Source of the DNA: Pseudomonas hamedanensis | GTDB lineage: Bacteria; Pseudomonadota; Gammaproteobacteria; Pseudomonadales; Pseudomonadaceae | Length of the DNA: 64,000 bases | Direction of reading: 5' to 3' | Assembly: GCF_014268595.2 (NCBI RefSeq) | Contig: NZ_CP077091.1 | Location: 22,501-86,500, forward strand | In this document: in pieces, positions 54,522 through 63,531 of the stretch | How positions within the stretch are numbered: the stretch's first letter is position 1 | How the letters are laid out: each line of letters opens with the position of its first letter | Position numbers and translations under genes: made by a program | The notes under the pieces: generated by a model | Database searches by the model: none | What the model saw: only the letters and a program-made list of their open reading frames with translations | Told to the model about the DNA's origin: nothing

Positions 54522-55868
54522 TCAGGTTCGGGGTAGTTGGATCACAAACCGCGTCACCCCCGCCTCCGATTCGCAATGAATCGTCCCGCCATGCGCCCGC
54601 ACGATCGACTGAGTAATCGCCAGCCCCAGCCCCGCATGCTCACTGCTGCCTTCCTGTCGCGCCGGATCGGCCCGATAGAATCGATCAAACAAGCGTGGCA
54701 ACAACTGCGCTGAAATCCCCTCACCACTGTTCTCGACGCAAACGCGCACGGCGTTCGTCTCATCGACAATGCTCAAGCGAACGTAACCCTCGGCCTGGGT
54801 AAACCGCAACGCGTTATCCAGCAGGTTCGACAGGGCCCGGCGCAACATGCCGCGATCACCTTCGATACGCGCCTTTCCTTCACGGCTCAAACGCACGCCG
54901 GCGTCTTCCGCCAATGGCGCAAAAAACTCGAGCAACATGTCGGCTTCATCTTCCAGCTCCAGCGCTTCGCGCTTGGGCATCAGCAAGCCGTGGTCAGCCT
55001 TGGCCAGATACAACATGTCATTGACCAACTGCGCCATCCATTGCAGTTCTTCAAGATTGCTGTGCAGCGCTTCGCGGTAGTCCTCAAGCGTCCTGGGGCG
55101 GGTGAGGGTGACTTGAGTGTGGGTCAGCAGGTTTGACAGAGGCGTGCGCAGCTCATGGGCGATGTCGGCGGAAAACGCCGAGAGCCGCTGAAACGACTCG
55201 TCGAGTCGGGCGAGCATGGCATTGAAGCTGTGGGCCATTTGCGCAAGCTCCGGCGGCATGTGTGCTTGCGGCAATCGCGCATTCAGCGATTGTGCGGAAA
55301 TACCCCCGGCCACCGCACTCATGCGCCTTAGCGGGCGTAAACCGCTGCGCGCGGCCCAGGCCCCAAGCAGCGCGGTGGCCAGTGCCGAGAGGCCGACCGT
55401 CAGCCAGATCAGATGCTGCATGCGTTGCAGAAAATGCTGGTGATGGGTGATGTCGAGCAGCAGCGTCAATTGCGGCGAGTCAGGTTGGCCCGGATAAAGC
55501 GGGGCATTGAGCAGGCGATAGTCGGTGCCATTGTGGCTGATGGTCGACAGGCCTGCGGCTTGTGGCAACTGCTCGGGGATCTGCGGCGAACTGGCGTACC
55601 AGTGCTGGCCGTCGCTGCCGGTAATGCGCAGGGACAGATCGGCCTGACGGCTCAGTTCATCGGCCAGGCGCGTTTCCCGTTGATCGGCTTGCACGCCCTG
55701 CATGGCACGGCGCAGACCGAGCAAGCGGGCATCGAGTTGTTGCTGGTCGAGTTCGATGAAGTGCGCCTCGCTGGCGCGATCGAACAGCACTCCGGCGAAC
55801 AGCGAAACCACGGCTGTGCAGGCGGCAAACAGCAAGGCCAGACGGGTACTCAAGGACAACCGGCGCAT
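54522..55868 (-). CDS. copS: Heavy-metal sensor histidine kinase (CopS/CusS type)
   Basis: Membrane sensor of 448 residues. Two membrane helices (about 10-30 and 160-180) flank a periplasmic sensor domain. A HAMP segment is followed by the HisKA H-box FSADIAHELRTPLSNLLTHT, then the ATPase domain with N-box LSNLLDNALRF, G1 ENSGEGIS and G2 HAGLGLAITQSIV. The start ATG overlaps the copR stop (tgatg), so the two are translationally coupled. Position opposite a copper-binding cupredoxin indicates copper or silver as the signal. Confidence 0.9.
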   Translation of the reverse strand: MRRLSLSTRLALLFAACTAVVSLFAGVLFDRASEAHFIELDQQQLDARLLGLRRAMQGVQADQRETRLADELSRQADLSLRITGSDGQHWYASSPQIPEQLPQAAGLSTISHNGTDYRLLNAPLYPGQPDSPQLTLLLDITHHQHFLQRMQHLIWLTVGLSALATALLGAWAARSGLRPLRRMSAVAGGISAQSLNARLPQAHMPPELAQMAHSFNAMLARLDESFQRLSAFSADIAHELRTPLSNLLTHTQVTLTRPRTLEDYREALHSNLEELQWMAQLVNDMLYLAKADHGLLMPKREALELEDEADMLLEFFAPLAEDAGVRLSREGKARIEGDRGMLRRALSNLLDNALRFTQAEGYVRLSIVDETNAVRVCVENSGEGISAQLLPRLFDRFYRADPARQEGSSEHAGLGLAITQSIVRAHGGTIHCESEAGVTRFVIQLPRT

Positions 55869-56548
55869 CAGACGCCGCGCTCTTCCAGTACGTAACCCAT
55901 GCCGCGCACCGTGTGGATCAGTTTTTGCGGGTATTCGTCGTCAATCTTCAGGCGCAAACGCCGAATGGCGACCTCGATGACGTTGGTGTCACTGTCGAAA
56001 TTCATGTCCCAGACTTGTGAGGCGATCAACGATTTTGGCAGCACCTCGCCCTGACGGCGCAACAGCATCTCCAGCAGGGCGAACTCCTTGGCCGTCAGGT
56101 CGATGCGCTGCCCGCTGCGTTCGACGCGACGGCGAATCAGGTCCAGGCGCAGGTCGGCCAGTTGCAGGCTGGTTTCCTGTGCGCTGGCGCTGCCGCGGCG
56201 TAACAGGCTGCGCACCCGGGCCAGCAGTTCGGAGAAGGCGAAGGGCTTGACCAGATAATCGTCGGCGCCGAGTTCGAGGCCGTGAACCCTGTCTTCCACC
56301 GCGTCTTTGGCCGTCAGAAAAAGCACTGGCGTCTCCAGCCCGGCGCTGCGCACCGCTTGCAGGATTTGCCAGCCGTTACGCCCGGGCAGCATCACGTCGA
56401 GGATCAGCAGCGCGTAATCGCCGCTCAGCGCCAGTTGCTGGCCGCTGATGCCGTCGGCCACCAGTTCGGTGTTGAAGCCGGCTTCGGTCAGGCCCTGGCG
56501 CAGGTATTGGCCGGTTTTCGCTTGGTCTTCGACGATCAACAGTTTCAT
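55868..56548 (-). CDS. copR: Heavy-metal response regulator (CopR/CusR type)
   Basis: OmpR/PhoB-family regulator of 226 residues. The receiver domain starts [20 protein letters not shown] and has the phospho-acceptor Asp in [15 protein letters not shown] and Lys in [18 protein letters not shown]. The winged-helix domain ends with [34 protein letters not shown], the CopR/CusR pattern. A CopR-type box lies 71 bases upstream, between it and the divergent cupredoxin gene. Confidence 0.92.
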   Translation of the reverse strand: MKLLIVEDQAKTGQYLRQGLTEAGFNTELVADGISGQQLALSGDYALLILDVMLPGRNGWQILQAVRSAGLETPVLFLTAKDAVEDRVHGLELGADDYLVKPFAFSELLARVRSLLRRGSASAQETSLQLADLRLDLIRRRVERSGQRIDLTAKEFALLEMLLRRQGEVLPKSLIASQVWDMNFDSDTNVIEVAIRRLRLKIDDEYPQKLIHTVRGMGYVLEERGV

Positions 56549-56617
56549 GGGCGACTCGGGTGGGTTCGGGTGTCAATACGCAGACTTTATATCGTGAGAA
56601 CGCTCGCCCGGCATGAA

Positions 56618-56645
56618 CCTGACAAAGTTGTAATCTGCTTGTCAG
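56618..56645. promoter_or_regulatory. CopR box
   Basis: ctgaca-aagtt-gtaat (56619-56634) is an exact match to the CTGACA-n5-GTAAT box reported for P. aeruginosa CopR, as I recall it. A mirrored cttgtcagg follows at 56638-56646, making a larger inverted repeat. Confidence 0.8.
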
Positions 56646-56711
56646 GTCGATGCCAGCGCGGGGCGCTTAGAGTTTCCCACAGGCTGAACCTTTTCTTGTT
56701 GGAGTACGACC

Positions 56712-57245
56712 ATGTTTTTGCGCAAAACCCTGACGCTGGCTGCCTGCTGGCTGGCAATCAGTTCGCCGGTGTGGGCCGCGCCCGCCCACACCTATGACTT
56801 CGGCCAACCGGCGTCTGCCAGCCAGGCTTCGCGCAGCGTCGAGATCGTCATGGAGGACATGACGTTCGAGCCCAAAACCCTTGAGCTCAAAGCCGGTGAG
56901 ACGGTTCGCTTTGTGCTGGTGAATAAAGGCCAGTTGCTGCACGAATTCAACCTCGGTGATGCGGCGATGCATGCCGGTCACCAGCAGGAAATGCTGCAAA
57001 TGCAGCAGAGCGGCATGCTCACGCCGACAGGCATGAAAGAAATGTCCCACGGCATGGCGGGCATGGATCATGCGGCGATGGGCCACGGGATGAAGCATGA
57101 CGACCCCAATAGCGTGCTGGTCGAACCGGGCAAGCGCGCCGAGTTGACCTGGACATTCAGCAAGGCAACGAACCTGGAGTTCGCCTGCAATATCCCCGGG
57201 CATTATCAGGCAGGCATGGTCGGCAAACTGACTGTCAGTCAGTAA
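56712..57245 (+). CDS. copI: Periplasmic copper-binding cupredoxin (CopI-like)
   Basis: A 177-residue protein with a signal peptide (MFLRKTLTLAACWLAISSPVWA) and a plastocyanin/azurin-type fold. Copper-site motifs are LHEFNLGD (His) and the C-terminal CNIPGHYQAGMVGKL (Cys, His and Met ligands). A Met/His-rich insert lies between (about 88-130: HAGHQQEMLQMQQSGM, MSHGMAGMDHAAMGHGMKHDD), typical of CopI-like periplasmic copper-resistance proteins such as PA2807. It is divergent from copRS, with the CopR box between them, so copper induction is likely. ggag site present. Confidence 0.88.
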   Translation: MFLRKTLTLAACWLAISSPVWAAPAHTYDFGQPASASQASRSVEIVMEDMTFEPKTLELKAGETVRFVLVNKGQLLHEFNLGDAAMHAGHQQEMLQMQQSGMLTPTGMKEMSHGMAGMDHAAMGHGMKHDDPNSVLVEPGKRAELTWTFSKATNLEFACNIPGHYQAGMVGKLTVSQ

Positions 57246-57306
57246 GCACTCAAAGGCGGACGCAAAGGCTGGTAGAATCCGCTGATTCTTCAGTCAGGTT
57301 TCCGCC

Positions 57307-58137
57307 ATGCATCCCGCAGCCGAACACTCGCCGCTGGGCAAATCCAGCGAATACATCGCCACGTACACACCGTCCCTGCTGTTCCCGATTCCGCGCACGG
57401 CGAAATGGGCCGAGCTGGGACTGACCGCCGAAACCCTGCCGTACAAAGGCGTGGATTTCTGGAACTGCTTCGAGCTGTCGTGGCTGTTGCCGTCGGGCAA
57501 GCCGGTGGTGGCGATCGGCGAATTCAGCATCCCGGCGGATTCGCCGAATATCATCGAGTCGAAGTCGTTCAAGCTGTACCTGAATTCGCTGAACCAGACG
57601 CCGTTCGCCGACGTTGCCACGCTGGAAGCGACGCTGGTCAAAGACCTTTCCGCTGCCGCCGGCAAACCGGTGGGCGTGCGGGTTCGCAGTCTGAAGGACG
57701 TGGAAGCCGAAGGCGTCGTGGCGTTGCCGGGCGTGTGCATCGACGATCTGGATATCAGCGTCAGCAACTACGAGCATCCGCGTCCTGAGCTGTTGCGTTG
57801 CGATGATTCACGGATCGTTGAAGAGAGCGTGCACAGCCATCTGCTCAAATCCAACTGCCCGGTGACCAGTCAGCCGGACTGGGGCAGCGTGGTGGTGCAA
57901 TATCGTGGTGCGGCGCTGGATCACGCCAGCCTGCTGGCATACATCGTCAGCTTCCGCCAACACTCGGATTTCCATGAGCAGTGCGTGGAGCGGATTTTCC
58001 TTGATCTGCAGCGGTTGTTGAAGCCTGAGAAACTGACGGTGTTTGCACGTTACGTTCGCCGTGGTGGGCTGGATATCAACCCGTATCGCAGTACAGAAGA
58101 TATGCAGTTGCCAAACCATCGTCTGGTGCGTCAATAA
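57307..58137 (+). CDS. queF: NADPH-dependent 7-cyano-7-deazaguanine reductase QueF (two-domain type)
   Basis: Reduces preQ0 to preQ1 in queuosine biosynthesis, the only known biological nitrile reduction. The 276-residue protein is the long, tandem-domain form. The QueF motif is in the N-terminal half ([25 protein letters not shown], in segments). The catalytic Cys184 and proton donor Asp are in [24 protein letters not shown] and the E/F substrate residues are intact. It is monocistronic. No other queuosine gene is in the window. Confidence 0.95.
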   Translation: MHPAAEHSPLGKSSEYIATYTPSLLFPIPRTAKWAELGLTAETLPYKGVDFWNCFELSWLLPSGKPVVAIGEFSIPADSPNIIESKSFKLYLNSLNQTPFADVATLEATLVKDLSAAAGKPVGVRVRSLKDVEAEGVVALPGVCIDDLDISVSNYEHPRPELLRCDDSRIVEESVHSHLLKSNCPVTSQPDWGSVVVQYRGAALDHASLLAYIVSFRQHSDFHEQCVERIFLDLQRLLKPEKLTVFARYVRRGGLDINPYRSTEDMQLPNHRLVRQ

Positions 58138-58138
58138 A

Positions 58139-58228
58139 TGTAGGAGTGAGCCTGCTCGCGATTGCGGTGTAACAGTCAGCATCAATGGTGAATGTAAAGC
58201 AGCTATCGCGAGCAGGCTCACTCCTACA
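58139..58228. repeat. REP element pair (inverted)
   Basis: Mirrored copies at 58139-58161 and 58206-58228, directly after the queF stop codon. Confidence 0.85.
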
Positions 58229-58256
58229 GGGGATTGCGTTTCAGGCTGTAGAAATG

Positions 58257-58289
58257 AAAAAGCCCTGCCATCGCTGGCAGGGCTTTTTT
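58257..58289. terminator. Bidirectional terminator (queF and DUF4404 gene)
   Basis: agccctgcca-tcgc-tggcagggct with A-run before and T-run after, so it works on both strands. Confidence 0.92.
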
Positions 58290-58301
58290 GTGCGTGGGGC
58301 A

Positions 58302-58565
58302 TCAGATGCCCATGCTGCCCAGAGTGTTCATGATATTGCGCAGGGTGCCGGCGATCGCCGGGTGTTCGACCTCGAAACGTTCGACCGCCAGGTTCACGCC
58401 ATCGACGATACTCGCGTCTTGAGTGGCATTTTCCAGCTCAATTCTCGATTCGATATCTGCCATCAGCGCATGCAGATCCTGACGCTCGACTTCCGACAGC
58501 GGCGGATTCTGTTCCAACTGCTCGCGCAGGGTGTCGAGCTGTTTTTGCAGTTCTTGAGCGGGCAT
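58302..58565 (-). CDS. DUF4404 family protein
   Basis: An 87-residue, mostly helical soluble protein starting MPAQELQKQLDTLREQLEQN. A coiled-coil-like first half (heptad Leu/Gln) leads to a second half VNLAVERFEVEHPAIAGTLRNIMNTLGSMGI, the DUF4404 signature. aagga precedes the ATG. Family function unknown. It lies beside queF as in P. aeruginosa (PA2805), by memory. Confidence 0.85.
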   Translation of the reverse strand: MPAQELQKQLDTLREQLEQNPPLSEVERQDLHALMADIESRIELENATQDASIVDGVNLAVERFEVEHPAIAGTLRNIMNTLGSMGI

Positions 58566-58673
58566 GGTGGTTTCCTTTTATCAATAGGCACTGGCATTGA
58601 CCGCAGCCGCGCGCCAAAGGTCGGTGGCTGACCTTTAGATTAATCCACTCTCGCTTAACCTGCATGATCCTGA

Positions 58674-59294
58674 TCAGGGCTTTTCGCCTTTGAGGCGGCG
58701 CAGGCTGATGTCGGCCAGGCAGGTGTCGAGTTCACCCAAATGGTCGATCACCGAATGCACGCCCAGCGCAAATAACTGCACGGTGGCCTTGCCACGCAAC
58801 TGCTCACGTTCTTTGTGATCCAGGGCCTGCCATTCCTCCGGTGTCAGGCCGCACAGCGAGCCGCAGGAGGCGAGGCCGATGGTCCACAGCCCGGCGTTGA
58901 GGCCTGCTTGCAACAGCCGGGGTTCGCCGCTGACCAGTACGCAACCGTCCAGGCTGTCGACCTTCAAATCCATCAAGGCCTGCCAGCACGCGTTCGGGGC
59001 GGGCCACGGATTGATTGTTGCCGAATGTTGCGCGGGTTTGATCCAAGCCGGCAGGGCGGCTGACAAAGGTTGCGCGAGGGCAGGGGACAATTCGTCCAGC
59101 CACGCACAGGGAATCTGCTGGCGCTGCAAACTGCGTAAGCTTTCCAGAGCGCCCGGGGTGGGAACAGCGTGCTCGGGCAGCGCGATGCTTTGGCGTCGCG
59201 CGCCACCACCGAAATCCACCAGACAGCCGCTGAGCCCGAACAGTACGGCGGTCAGGCTGGGCGCGGCGACGGGCAAGGTTTCGGCGTGAGTCAT
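58674..59294 (-). CDS. HAD-like phosphonatase-family protein lacking the catalytic aspartate
   Basis: A 206-residue cytoplasmic protein resembling phosphonoacetaldehyde-hydrolase-type HAD proteins. The first HAD motif should read DxxGTxxDFG but is here FGLSGCLVDFGGGARRQS, so the nucleophilic Asp is replaced by Gly. The later parts are recognisable: LESLRSLQRQQIPCAWLDEL, NPWPAPNACWQALMDL, CVLVSGEPRLLQAGLNAGLWTIGL. It is probably not a phosphatase and may bind a ligand or partner. It sits between the DUF4404 gene and mlaA, as the orthologue PA2803 does (from memory). Confidence 0.75.
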   Translation of the reverse strand: MTHAETLPVAAPSLTAVLFGLSGCLVDFGGGARRQSIALPEHAVPTPGALESLRSLQRQQIPCAWLDELSPALAQPLSAALPAWIKPAQHSATINPWPAPNACWQALMDLKVDSLDGCVLVSGEPRLLQAGLNAGLWTIGLASCGSLCGLTPEEWQALDHKEREQLRGKATVQLFALGVHSVIDHLGELDTCLADISLRRLKGEKP

Positions 59295-59493
59295 GGCAAC
59301 GTCCCTGAAATAAACCCTAAGGCTAGGGGCGGTCGATGACAGTTGGATGACAATCAGGCGCAGGAAAATGCGCGAATATTCCTACAGTCTGCTGCATCGC
59401 TGCACTGCCCAAATTGCCTTTTACGCTTATACTAGCGGCCTTAACGCTTAGGCTCCGAAGCCTTCGCCAGTATCAAATCCAAGGAGTTTTTCT

Positions 59494-60183
59494 ATGCGCT
59501 GGAGCCATCCGCTCGCTCAGCTAAGTGTATGTGCCGGCCTGTTGCTGGCGCCGTTTGCCAGTCAGGCGGCAACAGAAGAAGACCCTTGGGAAAGCGTTAA
59601 CCGGCCGATTTTCCAGTTCAACGATTTCCTTGATACCTACGCGCTGAAGCCGTTGGCGCAGGGCTATCAATACGTCACACCGCAATTTGTCGAAGACGGC
59701 ATTCACAACATGTTCCGCAACGTCGGTGACGTCACCAACCTGGCGAACAACCTCCTGCAGGCCAAACCGGCTGCCGCTGGCGTCGATACCGCACGACTGA
59801 TTTTCAACACCACGTTCGGCCTGCTCGGCTTCTTCGACGTTGGCACCCACATGGGCCTCAATCGCAGCGACGAAGATTTCGGCCAGACCCTCGGTTACTG
59901 GGGCGTGGGCAGTGGCCCATACGTAATGCTGCCGCTGATGGGCCCGAGTACCCTGCGTGACGCGCCGTCCAAGTACGTCGACGGCTTCACCGGCCCGTAC
60001 CGTTACATCGACCACGTGCCGACGCGTAACTCGATTTTCGGCCTGAACATTGTCGACACTCGCGCCGGCCTGCTGTCGAGCGAGAAGCTGATCAGCGGTG
60101 ACAAGTACACCTTTATCCGCAACGCCTACTTGCAGAACCGCGAGTTCAAGGTGAAGGACGGTCAGGTCGAAGACGATTTCTGA
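59494..60183 (+). CDS. mlaA: Outer-membrane lipid-asymmetry protein MlaA (VacJ)
   Basis: Component of the Mla system that removes misplaced phospholipids from the outer leaflet of the outer membrane. The 229-residue protein has the MlaA domain: DPWESVNRPIFQFNDFLD, the FRNVGDVTNLANNLLQAKP helix, ARLIFNTTFGLLGFFDVGTHMGL and TLGYWGVGSGPYVMLPLMGPSTLRD. E. coli MlaA is a lipoprotein; here the leader ends APFASQA-ATEED with no Cys at the cleavage site. aaggag precedes the ATG. Confidence 0.94.
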   Translation: MRWSHPLAQLSVCAGLLLAPFASQAATEEDPWESVNRPIFQFNDFLDTYALKPLAQGYQYVTPQFVEDGIHNMFRNVGDVTNLANNLLQAKPAAAGVDTARLIFNTTFGLLGFFDVGTHMGLNRSDEDFGQTLGYWGVGSGPYVMLPLMGPSTLRDAPSKYVDGFTGPYRYIDHVPTRNSIFGLNIVDTRAGLLSSEKLISGDKYTFIRNAYLQNREFKVKDGQVEDDF

Positions 60184-60201
60184 TTTCGGCCGTTGCACAG
60201 G

Positions 60202-60227
60202 AAGGCGACCCTCGGGTCGCCTTTTTT
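60202..60227 (+). terminator. Terminator of mlaA
   Basis: aaggcgacc-ctc-gggtcgcctt followed by ttttt. Confidence 0.92.
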
Positions 60228-60528
60228 GTCGGTGCCAGCGCATCGCTCAGAGCCTGTGGGACCTTCCATCGGGTTACGCTGCGCGCCGTTCTTATAACTC
60301 TCGGTGCTTTGACAAACAAAGTCGCGAAGCGACCATCGGCGTACGCTTGAAACGCCCCGCGGATGGGAGTACCGTCTGCGCCTTAGAAGGGCACCTCTGG
60401 TGTAACCGCGTTTGGAGCCGATGCTCCAAACCGCTGTGCCAGAGAGGCTAGAAAGCGAATCCAGTAGTCTGCGCAGGGGCCAATGCTCCGCCAACTACGC
60501 CAACCTAATTCTGGCGCCGTTTGCCCAC
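60228..60528 (+). other. Structured 300-base leader upstream of rssB
   Basis: No convincing gene. It holds a long hairpin: outer stem ctctgg/ccagag (60395-60400, 60439-60444) and inner perfect stem gtttggagc-cgat-gctccaaac (60410-60431). Other self-complementary parts (gtcgc/gcgac near 60330) suggest a folded 5' leader. A coding extension of rssB to 60412 is possible by frame but does not look like the family. Confidence 0.5.
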
Positions 60529-61710
60529 ATGCCAAAAACCAGTGCCACGCTGCTGATAATCGATGATGACGAAGTAGTGCGCGCGAGTCTCGCGGCCTAT
60601 TTGGAAGACAGTGGTTTCAGCGTCCTGCAGGCCGGCAACGGTCAACAGGGCCTTCAGGTATTCGAGCAAGACCAGCCCGACCTGGTCATCTGCGATCTGC
60701 GCATGCCGCAGATGGGCGGACTCGAACTCATCCGCCAGGTCACCGAGCTGTCGCCGCAAACGCCGGTGATCGTGGTGTCGGGTGCCGGCGTGATGAACGA
60801 CGCGGTCGAGGCCCTGCGCCTGGGTGCGGCGGATTACCTGATCAAGCCTCTCGAAGATCTGGCCGTGCTCGAGCATTCCGTGCGCCGGGCCCTGGATCGT
60901 GCGCGGCTGTTGCTGGAAAACCAGCGCTATCGCGAGAAGCTGGAAAAGGCCAACCGTGAACTGGAAGCCAGCCTGAACCTGCTCCAGGAAGACCAGAACG
61001 CCGGTCGGCAGGTGCAGATGAACATGCTGCCCGAAAGCCCGTGGCGCATTGACGAATTCAGCTTCGCCCACCAGATCATCCCGTCGCTGTATCTGTCGGG
61101 GGATTTTGTCGACTATTTCCGTGTCGACGAGCGCCGGGTTGCGTTTTACCTGGCGGATGTCTCGGGCCATGGCGCGTCTTCAGCCTTCGTGACAGTGCTG
61201 CTGAAGTTCATGACCACGCGGTTGCTGTTCGAATCCAGGCGCAGCGGTACACTGCCTGAATTCAAGCCGTCGGAAGTGCTCGGTCATATCAACCGGGGGC
61301 TGATCAGCTGTAAGCTGGGTAAACACGTCACAATGGTCGGTGGAGTCATCGACGAGGAGACCGGTTTGTTGACCTATAGCATCGGCGGGCATCTGCCGTT
61401 GCCAGTGTTGTACACGCCAGACAGCGTTCGTTACCTCGAAGGACGTGGTCTGCCGGTGGGCCTCTTCAATGAAGCCACCTACGAAGATCACGTGCTTGAG
61501 CTGCCGCCGTCGTTCAGCCTGACGCTGATGTCGGATGGCATTCTGGATCTTTTGCCAGAAGCTACGCTCAAAGAAAAAGAAGCTGCTTTGCCCGAGCGGG
61601 TGAAGTTGGCGGGCGGCAGCCTGGATGGTCTGCGGCAAGTGTTTGGATTGGCCACGCTAGGGGAGATGCCGGATGATATCGCCCTGTTGGTGTTGAGCAG
61701 GAATCTTTAA
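60529..61710 (+). CDS. rssB: Response regulator with PP2C-type phosphatase domain, RssB
   Basis: A 393-residue protein with an N-terminal receiver (phospho-acceptor D56 in LVICDLRMPQMGG, Lys in DYLIKPLEDL), a linker helix coiled coil (about 128-165), and a C-terminal SpoIIE/PP2C domain with FYLADVSGHGASSAFV, TYSIGGHLPLP, LMSDGILDLLPE and MPDDIALLVL. In enterobacteria RssB delivers RpoS to ClpXP and has lost phosphatase residues; here the metal-binding Asp residues remain. The start at 60529 gives the receiver's first strand. Its stop overlaps the rssC ATG by one base (taatg). Confidence 0.9.
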   Translation: MPKTSATLLIIDDDEVVRASLAAYLEDSGFSVLQAGNGQQGLQVFEQDQPDLVICDLRMPQMGGLELIRQVTELSPQTPVIVVSGAGVMNDAVEALRLGAADYLIKPLEDLAVLEHSVRRALDRARLLLENQRYREKLEKANRELEASLNLLQEDQNAGRQVQMNMLPESPWRIDEFSFAHQIIPSLYLSGDFVDYFRVDERRVAFYLADVSGHGASSAFVTVLLKFMTTRLLFESRRSGTLPEFKPSEVLGHINRGLISCKLGKHVTMVGGVIDEETGLLTYSIGGHLPLPVLYTPDSVRYLEGRGLPVGLFNEATYEDHVLELPPSFSLTLMSDGILDLLPEATLKEKEAALPERVKLAGGSLDGLRQVFGLATLGEMPDDIALLVLSRNL

Positions 61711-62192
61711 TGAGTACCGGTAGAATCCAGTTCGCCGAGCAGGACGGCACCTTCGTCCTGAAGTTCGTCGGTGAAGTTCGCCTGACCCTGTGTTCGGCGT
61801 TGGATGCGACTATCGAGAAAATCTTCACGGCGCTGAATTTCAACGCGATCGTGATCGATTTGACCGAAACCCGCAGCATTGACAGCACGACGTTGGGCCT
61901 GCTGGCCAAACTGTCGATCCTGTCGCGCCAGAAGGTCGGCCTGTTGCCGACCGTCGTCACCACCCACGAAGACATCACCCGTCTGCTGCAATCGATGGGT
62001 TTCGAGCAGGTGTTCAACATCGTCAACCACCCGGTGCCTTGCCCGGAGTGCCTCGATGACCTGCCGGACCAGGACCAGTCGGAAGAAGTGGTGCGGATCA
62101 AGGTGCTCGAAGCGCACAAGATCCTCATGGGCCTGAACGACTCCAATCGTGAAGCGTTTCATGATCTGGTGAATGCGCTGGAGCGGCATTGA
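61710..62192 (+). CDS. rssC: STAS-domain anti-sigma-factor antagonist RssC
   Basis: A 160-residue protein whose first about 100 residues form a STAS domain. LSIDSTTLG-like phospho-serine motif is seen as SIDSTTLGLLAKLSILSRQ, after FNAIVIDLTETR. A Cys-containing tail follows (CPECLDDLPDQDQSEEVVRIKVLEAHKILM). It is the expected substrate of the upstream RssB phosphatase domain in a partner switch, and translation is coupled to rssB. No kinase/anti-sigma partner is in the window. Confidence 0.87.
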   Translation: MSTGRIQFAEQDGTFVLKFVGEVRLTLCSALDATIEKIFTALNFNAIVIDLTETRSIDSTTLGLLAKLSILSRQKVGLLPTVVTTHEDITRLLQSMGFEQVFNIVNHPVPCPECLDDLPDQDQSEEVVRIKVLEAHKILMGLNDSNREAFHDLVNALERH

Positions 62193-62224
62193 TCCGCTGA
62201 ATTGATGGTGCATGGGCTGGCCTC

Positions 62225-62312
62225 ATCGCGAGCAGGCTCACTCCTACAGGTTCTATCGACACACAATCTCGATCACTCCACAGTTCCCCTGTAGGAGTGA
62301 GCCTGGTCGCGA
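62225..62312. repeat. REP element pair (inverted)
   Basis: Mirrored copies at 62225-62247 and 62290-62312; the second has one change (cctggtcgcga). Confidence 0.82.
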
Positions 62313-62348
62313 AAGCGCCCATAAGAACAACACATATTCAGCAGACAT

Positions 62349-62383
62349 AAAAAAGGGCGAACCCTCACAGGTTCGCCCTTTTT
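62349..62383. terminator. Bidirectional terminator (rssBC and tal)
   Basis: aagggcgaacc-ctcaca-ggttcgccctt with A-run and T-run on either side. Confidence 0.92.
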
Positions 62384-62401
62384 GCATTTCACATACTCAA
62401 A

Positions 62402-63328
62402 TCACAGCTTGGCCTGCAACAGCGCCTCAAGCTTCTCCTGATCACGCGCGAATTGACGAATGCCCTCAGCCAGTTTCTCGGTGGCCATCGCGTCTTCGTT
62501 GGACAACCAGCGGAATTGCGCTTCGTTGAGGCTCAGACGGGCTTCGCCGGCATTGCCCGGCGCCAGTTTGCGCTCCAGCTTGCCGGTGTCGGCAGCCAGC
62601 TTGTCGATCAGGTCCGGGCTGATGGTCAGGCGGTCGCAGCCGGCCAGTTGCTCGATCTGGTTGAGGTTGCGGAAGCTGGCGCCCATGACCACGGTCTTGT
62701 AGTCATTGGCCTTGTAGTAGTTGTAGATGCGCGTTACCGACTGTACGCCAGGATCATCGGCACCGGTGTAGTCGTTGCCGTTGGCCTTCTTGTACCAGTC
62801 GTAGATGCGCCCCACGAACGGCGAAATCAGGAACACCCCGGCATCGGCGCACGCGGCGGCCTGTGCGAAGGAGAACAGCAGGGTCAGGTTGGTCTGGATG
62901 CCTTCCTTCTCGAGGATCTCGGCAGCGCGGATGCCTTCCCAGGTCGAGGCGATCTTGATCAGTACGCGATCGCGGCCGATGCCGGCCTTGTCGTACAGCT
63001 CGATCAGGCGATGCGCACGTTTGAGGATGGCATCCTGGTCGAACGACAGGCGCGCATCCACTTCGGTGGAGATACGGCCCGGAATCACCTTGAGAATTTC
63101 CTGACCGACCGCGACGCCAAAACGATCGCTGGCCAGGCCGACATCGCCGCGGCAATCGCTGACGCAAGCGTTCAGCAGCTCGGCATAGCCAGGGATCGCT
63201 GCGGCCTTGAGCAGCAGGGAAGGGTTGGTGGTGGCGTCGACCGGCTTGACCCGGGCGATCGCTTCGAAGTCGCCGGTGTCGGCAACGACGGTAGTGAACT
63301 GTTTGAGTTGTTCCAGCTTGGAAGTCAT
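62402..63328 (-). CDS. tal: Transaldolase
   Basis: Pentose-phosphate enzyme moving a dihydroxyacetone unit between sugar phosphates. The 308-residue protein starts [24 protein letters not shown] and has the transaldolase signature [13 protein letters not shown], the Schiff-base Lys in [45 protein letters not shown] and the C-terminal [28 protein letters not shown]. It is the classical TalB type (subfamily 1). It is transcribed towards rssC. Confidence 0.96.
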   Translation of the reverse strand: MTSKLEQLKQFTTVVADTGDFEAIARVKPVDATTNPSLLLKAAAIPGYAELLNACVSDCRGDVGLASDRFGVAVGQEILKVIPGRISTEVDARLSFDQDAILKRAHRLIELYDKAGIGRDRVLIKIASTWEGIRAAEILEKEGIQTNLTLLFSFAQAAACADAGVFLISPFVGRIYDWYKKANGNDYTGADDPGVQSVTRIYNYYKANDYKTVVMGASFRNLNQIEQLAGCDRLTISPDLIDKLAADTGKLERKLAPGNAGEARLSLNEAQFRWLSNEDAMATEKLAEGIRQFARDQEKLEALLQAKL

Positions 63329-63495
63329 GGGCGTGCTCTATCCTATGGGTCTGATGACATTACCCGAGCGCTGACAGCCACTCAAGGGTGTGTACGTGTA
63401 TCGATGGCCCCTGCGGCAACAACCTGAAAACGATTGTTTGAAAGGCGGGGCGCGGTGTCGATGAATACGATGCCAAAACCGCCCACAGGTTCAAA

Positions 63496-63523
63496 GCGAC
63501 CGACCTGTGAACAGGTCGGTCGC
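63496..63523 (-). terminator. Terminator of the edge gene
   Basis: Perfect 13-base arms gcgaccgacctgt and acaggtcggtcgc with a 2-base centre, followed on the minus strand by tttg. It lies 8 bases past the stop codon. Confidence 0.8.
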
Positions 63524-63531
63524 CCAAGGCG

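Noticed and set aside
60412..60528. 39-codon extension of RssB
   Set aside because: It begins within a strong RNA hairpin and the receiver domain needs only the start at 60529.
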